Below, piece after piece: positions 45,909 to 55,500 of a stretch of 64,000 bases of DNA. This DNA is from CAYTGM01 sp964437365 (GTDB lineage Bacteria > Sumerlaeota > Sumerlaeia > SLMS01), in contig CAYTGM010000012.1 in assembly GCA_964437365.1 (NCBI GenBank), positions 1-64,000 of the forward strand. Reading direction: 5' to 3'. The position numbers and the translations under genes are program-made. Each line of letters opens with the position of its first letter. Positions within the stretch are counted from its first letter, which is position 1. Under the pieces are notes generated by a model. That model had not been told where the DNA came from. It worked only from the letters and a program-made list of their open reading frames with translations, and searched no databases.

Positions 45909-47654
45909 ATGGGTCGCAGATCAACAACTATACAAAGCCGAGCTATAATACCTGTACTTCTCTTCATGGGTGTTTCAATTATCGGATTCTATGTGACCCC
46001 ATTTATCTCTTCTCACCTTAGACCTGCTAAAGGCTTAGACCTCGCGGAACTTCCCGATAATCCCCGCTATATGGCCCCTTATGAACCGACAGATTTTGTG
46101 GGTGATCGAGTTCTCACGGGTAATCCGCTCAAAGTCTTCGGAAAAATATTCACTTATGAGTATACGGAAGACTTCGAGGAATCAAACCTCGACCTGCTCA
46201 AGATACCGCCAGCTATCATCGAAGTCGAAGGCTCAGAACAGGTTAATCTTCCCTACGGAAAGTGGATCAAAATTGATGCAATTCTCCTTATCGATACAGA
46301 TGGAATCGTAAAGATGTATGATGGGGATATGAATCCGATTAGCGATGAGGAACGCGTTGCATTTTTCAAAGAGAGATTTGGCAGGTCGCCTCAATGGAAC
46401 TTAGAGCACCGCATTTCCCTTCCACAAACCATACAGGTATATTACTCACACAATTTTGATCATTCGAAATTGCTAAATGGAGCAATATATAATGCTCAGA
46501 ATGGAGGAGAATTGAACTCTACAACCCAGTCGGTAATTAATCCGTACCATTGGGGATACCAGTCCAGCTCCGGTCTCGAAAACTCAGATCAGGGATGGGA
46601 AACTGAAGTTCTTCTTCTTGAACCAACGGAAGTGGACTTTCATCTTAGTTTCAATAATCGACCGCAGAAGCTTCTGCATATATCATTCAAAAATGATAAA
46701 CTCGAGTCAATGTCATATGATGAACCAGAAGTAGAAGCTGTCTTTAAAAAAGATTCAATTGGAAAAGTTCGTGCACTCCATGGAGAATTAAAGGAAGCCC
46801 TGACCGATGAACTCATAGAAAACCATATCTACTTGAAGGTTGCTGACACGCTCTACTTGCGGGAAAGACCGGTGGCTGTTACAAGAGGTGGCAAAGTTAT
46901 TAACGGGAGCGAAGTTGAGCTAAATACTGCTCAAGAATCAAGAGTCTGTCAATTTGACTTCGATGAAGATGATGAGCTCCTCTATTTCCACTTATGGCCG
47001 AAGAGTGATATGACACACATCGTTTTTCATCTCGGCGAGTTACCTTTGGGTGATCCTTCAAATAAAGATCGCCCTTTTCTCGAAAAGAAATTTCCAGATC
47101 TCACGAACGTATCGCGAAAAAATCCACCACTTCTTCTTCAGACTCTCTTTCAACGCTCGGAATTCTCTAAAGACACTTTTTCCACCAACAGGAACGACCC
47201 TTTACGCTCTATCAGGCAGGTTCCCTGGGCAGACGTAAAGTTCCCGAAGGAATCTCCAGGAACAGTTGAAGATTTTCTGAATCTATATATCGATGCACTT
47301 CCAGATTTTGAATACGCCTTTGGCCCTGATTATATGTTTCTTATCTCAGCTCAAGACCGGCGGTACATCTACAATCGTCCTTCCTTCTATCTTCATCTCG
47401 TCTTGGATAAAGGGGCGATCTGGATTTTCCTCCTCATTTCTCTCAAAATTGTATATCTTATAAGAGCGAATGCTTTGCGGAAGCATCTCGATGCTCTCGG
47501 CTTTGACTTGTCTATCTGGGAGGCGGAGTGGCTGATATTTCGCTTCGGACGCAGAGCCTATAGACTACCCACCCGCGATGAGATCGCATCGATCCCAGGG
47601 ATCAACCCTGGTCACCTCAAGGATCTTGCCCAAGTTATAAGGAGCAGAACATGA
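45909..47654 (+). CDS. Double-anchored envelope protein of unknown family, copy B
   Basis: The 581-residue paralogue of the preceding gene has the same topology: N-terminal helix (about 15-35), large outside domain, C-terminal helix (about 498-518) and a 60-residue cytosolic tail. Shared blocks are KGLDLAELPDNPRYM, LEPTEVDFHLS, LGDPSNKDRPFLEK and SIWEAEWL...RDEIASIPGINPGHLKDL. Identity is low outside the blocks, so the duplication is old and the two copies may form a heteromeric complex. It starts 4 bases after copy A's stop, and its own stop overlaps the following gene. Confidence 0.8.
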   Translation: MGRRSTTIQSRAIIPVLLFMGVSIIGFYVTPFISSHLRPAKGLDLAELPDNPRYMAPYEPTDFVGDRVLTGNPLKVFGKIFTYEYTEDFEESNLDLLKIPPAIIEVEGSEQVNLPYGKWIKIDAILLIDTDGIVKMYDGDMNPISDEERVAFFKERFGRSPQWNLEHRISLPQTIQVYYSHNFDHSKLLNGAIYNAQNGGELNSTTQSVINPYHWGYQSSSGLENSDQGWETEVLLLEPTEVDFHLSFNNRPQKLLHISFKNDKLESMSYDEPEVEAVFKKDSIGKVRALHGELKEALTDELIENHIYLKVADTLYLRERPVAVTRGGKVINGSEVELNTAQESRVCQFDFDEDDELLYFHLWPKSDMTHIVFHLGELPLGDPSNKDRPFLEKKFPDLTNVSRKNPPLLLQTLFQRSEFSKDTFSTNRNDPLRSIRQVPWADVKFPKESPGTVEDFLNLYIDALPDFEYAFGPDYMFLISAQDRRYIYNRPSFYLHLVLDKGAIWIFLLISLKIVYLIRANALRKHLDALGFDLSIWEAEWLIFRFGRRAYRLPTRDEIASIPGINPGHLKDLAQVIRSRT

Positions 47655-48394
47655 AGCATAACGTACAACTCAATCTATTCCTTCTCATATGTTTGATAAA
47701 TTTCTTTCCTCAAAAGGTCTTTCCGGAATTTGAGTTTGAGTACCCTGCCATGCCGTACTTTGAAGGAATAGGTGTTCCCTTTTTCGTCAAGTATCGTGAG
47801 GGAGACAGATGTCCTCTTCATGTTGATTATGCTCTGTTCGAGGACGGAACTTTTGTAAGAGGATGCCTTAATGATGATCTATATATTGAAGACCGAGAAA
47901 GTATTACTTACGAATTGGCTAAACTGGATAGCTTTGAACTACTTAAAGTGAAGAGTATGTTTTTGAGAGCACGAGTACTAGAAGATCCCGGCTATAATCC
48001 GAGAGAAGGTCCCATCGTCGATGGACCTGTCCGGCACTCCATTAATCTCATTCTTGGAGGGCGACATATTAATTTGTCGTCTCATCATGAGTCATTTGAA
48101 GAGCGTGGATATCGCTATCCATGGACAGGATTTGGACCTCTTCCTTTTGAGGAGAATGAAAGCGATGAGTACTATGAAAAGTACCTGCGTTTTCGTGAAG
48201 TATGGACACACCTCGACAACGTAACGGAATATATTGTTTTACACCTCGAGGATGATTTTATTGCGAGGCCGATTGGCTTTCGAATGAAGGGGAAAGAATG
48301 GCCGACAAGTGCTGAAGAAATTGAAGAGTCGGGGATTTACGTTCACTATTTCGACAAAACGAATGGTCAAAGTCTGAGCGAATCGTGTAACTGA
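47651..48394 (+). CDS. Secreted protein of the envelope operon, function unknown
   Basis: A signal peptide covers about residues 1-22. The mature protein of about 225 residues has an early strand segment (HVDYALFEDGTFVRG) of the pattern xDGTxxxW/RG, which reappears in the small secreted proteins at 58.5 and 59.3 kb. The rest is mixed alpha/beta with two Cys near residues 53 and 71 and one at the end. Not assignable to a family. It overlaps copy B by 4 bases (ATGA), so it is translated with it. Confidence 0.65.
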   Translation: MKHNVQLNLFLLICLINFFPQKVFPEFEFEYPAMPYFEGIGVPFFVKYREGDRCPLHVDYALFEDGTFVRGCLNDDLYIEDRESITYELAKLDSFELLKVKSMFLRARVLEDPGYNPREGPIVDGPVRHSINLILGGRHINLSSHHESFEERGYRYPWTGFGPLPFEENESDEYYEKYLRFREVWTHLDNVTEYIVLHLEDDFIARPIGFRMKGKEWPTSAEEIEESGIYVHYFDKTNGQSLSESCN

Positions 48395-48447
48395 ATTCTC
48401 GGCGATCTCCTGCGGGTCTCAGCCAGAGCCTCTAATTCAATTCCGCG

Positions 48448-48485
48448 CTTGCCACCACTCTTTTTAAGGGCAAGTCTTCCCTTTT
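48448..48485 (+). terminator. Weak terminator after the envelope operon
   Basis: CTTGCC (48448-48453) can pair with GGCAAG (48469-48474) across a 15-base loop, followed by TCTTCCCTTTT. The stem is short and the T tract is interrupted, so it may be partial. Confidence 0.4.
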
Positions 48486-48529
48486 AGCAAATTGTATCGA
48501 TTTATTTCGGGAAGCTGGCAGGTGTAAAT

Positions 48530-49339
48530 ATGGGACGAAACGTTCATATACTCGTTATTTTGGGGATCGTTGTAAGCTCTTTAGGTTTCTGTTGTATAGG
48601 GTTCTGGCCACTGGGAGTTATTTGCAGCGCCCTTGGCCTCTTCCTGACATTAACCAAACCACAGCATTACGGCTGGAAACCATTAGCAATCCTCGGTCTT
48701 GTCTACTCCCTTCTCAGTATGCCTCTTTTCTTTCTTGTACTCTTTCTCATTGGTCACCTTATTCCCAGTCCAGCTGATCTTGATCGTGACAGAGTCAACA
48801 TTCCTGGCTATGCTGAGTTTCATGATGCTAATAATAAGATCATGTTTAAGCAGGGCAACACCGTAGGGTATGGTAATACGCCCAAGGCTGTAGAGCAGGC
48901 AAGGAGCTATTCGGAAAGCATGGAGGCGATGACGCAATTATTCTTTGAAGGCCAGGACGAAGATCGGAAACTTACAATGACACAGAACAAGTTTCTTGTG
49001 TATTGTGAAAAGAAACCCAGATCAACGATCTTTCTTGTTCATGTTCCTGAGCTCCGGCGCTACAAGGGAGATGTAAGAGACTCTCTGATGGACCTTGCCT
49101 GGCTTAGTGCCAGAACTTCAGTCGGTCAAGAGCCGGAGCAGACATTGGCAGTTGGCGTTCGAGGGGCAGTCTTATATGGGCCGTTATATATCGGAAACTC
49201 TCAAGGGGATCCATATTTCAAAGGTGACGGGCTCACGTCGATGGAACGAATCTATCCTTTCTTTGATCCTGCTAAAGATCAGATCAACGAGACCACCGCG
49301 GCAGAGCCTGTCGAAGCAGAGTCTGCAACATCGGAATGA
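48530..49339 (+). CDS. Membrane protein with three N-terminal helices
   Basis: Residues 1-80 form about three hydrophobic helices (VHILVILGIVVSSLGFCC; GVICSALGLFLTL; LSMPLFFLVLFLIGH). The remaining about 190 residues are soluble and lie on one side of the membrane. No recognised domain. AGGTG lies 6-10 bases before the ATG. It stands 135 bases after the envelope operon on the same strand and may belong to it functionally. Confidence 0.65.
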   Translation: MGRNVHILVILGIVVSSLGFCCIGFWPLGVICSALGLFLTLTKPQHYGWKPLAILGLVYSLLSMPLFFLVLFLIGHLIPSPADLDRDRVNIPGYAEFHDANNKIMFKQGNTVGYGNTPKAVEQARSYSESMEAMTQLFFEGQDEDRKLTMTQNKFLVYCEKKPRSTIFLVHVPELRRYKGDVRDSLMDLAWLSARTSVGQEPEQTLAVGVRGAVLYGPLYIGNSQGDPYFKGDGLTSMERIYPFFDPAKDQINETTAAEPVEAESATSE

Positions 49340-49546
49340 GCTTCTTTTATCCTTAAACAGGGGAATCTAGACGTCAGGCATCATTCTCATGAATCGCCCT
49401 GTTGTCGAGTCACCCGTATGTCTAAGAGAAATTTTTCTCTTGCATAACTGAATATCAAGATCTACTTGTAACACCAAGGTAGCGGAGGGTGCTACTCCAC
49501 AAATACTAACTATTTTCTCTAAAGTAACAAGAAGAGGGGGGTCTTC

Positions 49547-52500
49547 ATGTGTAGAGGAACCATATCTTGCACATTCCATTCGGCTAATCTTTTCGTCCAA
49601 TCAACATTTTGCCTGATCGCATTCAGTCTCATGTTTGCGCAAACGGCTTCTGGCCAGGGAGTCGTATACGTGGATCAGGATGCGGCGGTCGGAGGCGATG
49701 GGTCCAGTTGGGCAACGGCGTTTCAGACAATTCAAGAGGGTGCTGATGCCGCTGAAGCTGGCATCGAAACTGAAGTCTGGGTTGCTGAGGGTGTCTATAC
49801 GGGGATGGGTGATCAGGTACTAGACATCCCCGAAGACATCGAGGTTCTTGGAGGTTTCAACGGCACAGAGAACCTGAGATCTGAAAGAAATATTGAAGAC
49901 AATCCCACGATCATTGATGGAGAGGGGACGAGGCGAGGCGTCTGGAATGAAGGGATACTTGATGGATTCACTATCCAATCGTGCAATGCGGACAATGTTT
50001 CTATTCAGTCTGATAATGGGGCCGCAATTTATAGCAACGGTACCATTCGCAATTGTCGTATTGCTGAAAACATTCAGGAATATGGAAGCATCGTTGATGC
50101 AACAGGAGCAATGACTGATTGTGTGGTTGAGAACAACAGATCGTCAACGATCATGGATATACAATTATTTCAACTCGAGGATACTATTGTATCAAACAAC
50201 GAGTATACAAGATATCTTCTCTATGTTCGCAGCGGTGACACTGTCATTGATAAATGCGAAATTGTTGATAACACCGGTCCGCTCACTTCCGATGTCTCTA
50301 ACCTGATCTCGACTGGAGGCTATTCGCAAGACCTGTCATTAGAGATTATAAATACCATGATCTATCGCAATTCCTTCTTTGCTGGGTCTATTGTCAGTGC
50401 CTATAATTCTGGAAGTGCATACCTCGAGAATCTCCTTATTTACGGAAACGATGTCAAAGATCATCGTCTAGCCCTTCTAAGGCTAGAAGATGCAGAGGTG
50501 ATTCATAGCACCATCGTTGGGAAGCCGCAGAATGATACTTATGACGTGGGAGTGACGCTCAATGGTGGAAGAGTTCTGAACAGCATCGTATGGGGTTTTG
50601 GAGAAGCCGATATTGATGCATCAGATAAAGTTGAAATATCCAATTCCTGTTTCTTTGAAGCGAAAGATGAAAATGGAAATATCTCTGTCTATCCACAATT
50701 TGTAAACTTCAACGGCGTTGATTCAGACCTCTGGGATTTGAGTCTTCTGGACGGTTCGCCTTGTGTCGATACGGGCGATCTTGCCGCCGCACCCGCTGAA
50801 GATGTCTTTGGTGCGCCTCGTCCCGGTGGGGACAGTCTCGTGTGCATGGGAGCTATTGAAAGCCCCGATGCGTTCGAGGGGAATGGAGACCCGGAGCAAC
50901 TTCTCATCTCTTACGTATCAAAGTCAGGTGATGGCACTGATGGTCAGAGCTGGAATACGGCGTTCACTACCCTGGATGATGCATTGTCAAGTCGTACGAT
51001 CACACGAACCTCCAACTATGAAGTTCGAGTCGCACAGGGAGTCTATGCAGAAGGAAAAGAAACGAGCGTTCCTAAATACGTTACTTTGCTAGGAGGATGG
51101 AAAGGGGATGCACTTGATCCAGAAGCGCGTGATATAGAGTCCTTTGAGACCATTATCGATGGAGAGAACAGCTATCCCTGTTTAAGGGGGTACGGTGGTC
51201 TTATAGAAGGTTTCACGATCCGAAACGGGAAAGCTGAAGATTTTGCAACGGGAGGAGGTGTCTCACTACTCGGTGGCGTGTTGAGGAAATGCAAAGTGAA
51301 CGATAACGAGGGGAACTCCATTGCAGGTGTATATGCGAGGAATGCTGTTATTGATTCTTGCAGGGTTTATTCAAATCAGGGGGCTGATGTCGGCGGTGTT
51401 ACAATCGAGGAGTCAGATCTTGTAAATTCATTAGTCTACGCGAATCATTCGATGTACGGAGCCGGAAGTGTCAAAGGTACCGGACGTGTCCTTCATTCCA
51501 CGATTTTTGGAAATAGGTCTGGCTACTTCATGTCTCATTTTTCGCCTTACTTCGGCATATCTCCTGTATTTGAGGGTTCCATGAGAAATTCGATTGTATG
51601 GTCGGAGCCTGTCATTGGTCTTTGGAGAGAACAGTCATTTTATTCCTGTTTTGATACCGCTAGCGATCAAAACGGAAACATCAGTCTTCCACCTCGTTTC
51701 GCGAATATAGAAGGTGACCCTTCAACGTGGGATCTTACACCTTTGAACGGTTCTCCTACTATTGATAGAGGTGCTCTAGAAACAAGTATTGAATTCGATA
51801 TTTTGGGAAATAGCAGACCAGGAGGCGACAATGCCATTTGCATGGGAGCCATTGAGAGTCCTGATGAATTTACACCAGACTCCGATCCTCCCCCTATTCG
51901 TATTGTTCATGTATCACTTGATGGAGACAATACAGACGGAGATACTTGGTCCACGGCATACACATCTATTATAGATGCAATCAATGATCACCATCTTGAT
52001 ATACTCGAGGTTCGAGTTGCCGAGGGAACTTATATTGAGTCCGAGACGATTCAAATAAGTGGCAATGTCTCTTTGCTAGGTGGCTATAGTGGTAACATGG
52101 CGCTACCGGAACAACGGGACCCAGAAGACTACATTACTTCACTGAACGGAAACGGTGAAAGAACAGTCGTTTTTAACTATGGTAGGCTCGAAGGTGTTCA
52201 AGTGACTCAAGGTTATTCTTTGTACCAAGGTGGAGGAGTCTTTAATCTGGGAACTATAGAGGACTGTCTGATCGAGAACAACTATGCACATGAAGGCGGA
52301 GGTATATTCAACTCAGGCGTCATTAAAGGGTCCGTAATCCGCAATAATGAAGCACGATTATACGGAGGCGGTATCAGTCAGAAGGGTGTCTGGAGAATTG
52401 AGGATGAAGTTTTTGACGATGCTCTCGTCTCGAACTGCATTGTTGAGTCAAACATCGCATCAGGTTCCGGCGGGGGAATTCTAAGCACTGGGGGCACAGT

Positions 52501-55500
52501 TGAATTCTGTACGGTCGCAAATAACAAAGCAGAGTCAGAATCTTTCTCATCATTTAATAAATTCGGTGGTGGAGTTTATCTATTATCTTCTAGCATTAAA
52601 AACAGCAAGGTTTTGGGAAATCAGGCAGAAGAGGGCGGAGGTATATATGCAGAATATTACTCTCTGGTTGAGAACTGTTCTCTCTTGGCAAATGAAGCAG
52701 TATACGGTGGCGCTGTTAAGTATGATAATCGATCAGACGTAAATAGCTGTACCTTGTTTCGCAATAAATCCGAAAACACAGCCGCCGTTTCTGGTAACTT
52801 TTCAAGAATCGAAAATTCGATTATTTGGGAGAACGACGGGGGAGATCTTCTTCCCTCAATTGATGATGACTATCATCCAGATTTCTACGAACAAATCCGC
52901 AATTCCTGTTTTCCTGAAGCCTTTACGCTCCCACTTCTCTTCGGCGATGCACCCTCAATTCAAATTGATGAGTCCAACGTCTCTGGTGACCCGATGTTCG
53001 TCGATGTTTCAGGCGATGACCCATCTCAGTGGGATCTTCGATTACAACCAGGTTCTCCCTGTATAGATCGGGCAAATGTCGAAACAGTTCCTGCAACAGA
53101 TATTGATGGTAATCCAAGACCAGGAGTTGACGGTCTCGCGTGTATCGGGGCGTACGAAAGTGCTCCTGAGTTAGAACCTGGAGATAGGTTCCAGTATGTT
53201 CCGGTTTACCTGTCTCAAGATGGGAACAATACTTCCGGAGATTCGTGGGAGACTGCTTTCGACAACTTTACAAGCGTCACTCTAAAGCTGCGACCCACTT
53301 ACGCCTATGATATACGCGTTGCTCAAGGGCTCTACCAGTTCGGAGAAGAAATCGAAGTCGCAAAAGCGACCAAAGTGTCTGGTGGTTGGAAAGGTGATCC
53401 ACTGGATCCTGAAGCCCAGGATATTGAGCTGTACGAAACAATTATCGATGGGAACAACAGTCACCGTGTCTTCTACAATGAAGGAGTTCTGGAGAAACTC
53501 ACGGTTCAAAATGGCTTCGTTGACGCGAATGGCGGAGGAGCCCTCAATCTAGGCACGATTCAAAACTGTTCATTCATTCAGAATTCCGCTAGCTTCGGAG
53601 GGGGTGTTGATAATCGTGGTGAGATTAAATCCAGCTATTTCAGGGGGAATTCAGCAGAATCCGGAGGAGGCGTCTATAACAATGAAAGGGGAGAGATTCT
53701 CCAAAGTACCTTCGAAGAAAATACTGCTATAGAGAGCGGCGGTGGGGTCTGGAATTTGAGCGACTCTTATAATCGTAATAATCCGGTGAGAAATTCTCTT
53801 TTTCGTAGAAATGAAGCACGGAATGGTGGAGGACTATACGGAGGGGGGATTGTAGAGGCATGTAGATTCATTGAAAATACAGCTGAAGCAAATGGTGGTG
53901 GTGTCTATATATTTGAAGGGGATCTACTGAACTCTGAGCTTATCTCCAACAACGCAGGGAATAAAGGAACAAGTGTCTTTCTAGGTGAAGGAACCGAATC
54001 GAACAAAGAGGGAAGGGTCTTTCATTCGACGATCGTTGAGAAGAGTTCCATGTCCAGTGGTACGGTTGCAGGAAAAGGTTATGTTAAGAATTCCATCATC
54101 TGGAACCTTTCCGATCAACCTCTCGATCTGCAGGGGGCCAGCATCGAATTCTGGTTCACGAATTTCCAGTCATCGGTGGGTGAACACTGCTTTTCATTCA
54201 ACCCTGAATTTGTCAATGTAACAGGCGAGGATCCTGAAGCCTGGGATCTTCGACTTTCGGAGGCATCTCCTCTCATAGATTTAGGCGAGAGATTCACACT
54301 TCTCGACAATCAAAACTCATTTGGTGCTGTTACAAGAGGGTATCTGGAACTCGATTACTCAGACAACCCTCGTCCGGGTGTAGATGGAGCTATTTGCATC
54401 GGTGCACACGAAAGTCCACCTGAGTATACATCAGACTTTCCTGAAACAGATGTCCTCTATGTTTCGCTGGATGGAGATAACTCAAATGGCGAAAGCTGGC
54501 AAACAGCTTTCACGTCATTATCTCAAGCATTGGCTGCGAGTGTCCAGAATCACCCAACAGAAATCCTACTAGACCGGGGGGACTACTCTGAAGGGAAAGA
54601 AATCATCATTCCTTACAATATTGCTGTGATTGGTGGCTCCAAAGATGGCGGTACAACAAGCTTCAATGGCCAGAATAGCTACCGGTGCTTTACTAATTAT
54701 GGACGGCTTGAAAGTCTAAGATTGGTGAATGGTGCTGCAAATGGTGTTGGGGGAGCCATCCTGAACTTTGGTCATGTTGTAGACTGTGCTATTCTCGATT
54801 CGAATGCAACTGGTTCAGGTGGAGCAATCGCCAGTTTTCAGGGAACCATCACTGGTTCAAGGATGGAAGGGAATGCATCAGAGAATGATGGAGGTGGTCT
54901 CTTCGCGTCTGATACAGAGACGCAGAATCTTACTTTGGTCGACAATACCTCACAAGGGAGCGGTGGGGGAGCGTATATAGATAGAGGCTCCTTACATGGC
55001 GGTACTATTTCAATGAACTTCAGCAACGCAGACGGAGGTGGGCTCTATCTTGTTGAAGCTAACGCTGAGGAACTTGAACTTTCGGAGAACACAGCTCTCG
55101 GTAACGGAGGCGGATTGTACGGAGTTATTGCCGATATCGATCGCAGTCATGTCCTGCTGAACCAGGCAGCAAGAGGAGGCGGACTCTACTTTGAGAATGG
55201 AAATGCCAGAAACTGCGCCGTCTATGCGAATAAGGCAACCGTTGAAGCTGGAGGTATTTACGAAGGTGTCGTCAATTTCTGTACCGTGGTCCGGAATGAA
55301 GCGCCTGAAGGGGCTGGCGCCATAACTGATGGTTCCTTCACAAATAGTATATGCTACTTTAACGTTGGTACGGACTTGAAAGGATCCAATGAATCATATG
55401 GGTTCTTCCCAAGCCAGCTTCGAGGAACGGTCTTCGAGACTGCGATCGGAGTCGTATTCGAATCCGAGAATGTCATTAGAACTGCACCCGAATTTCATAG

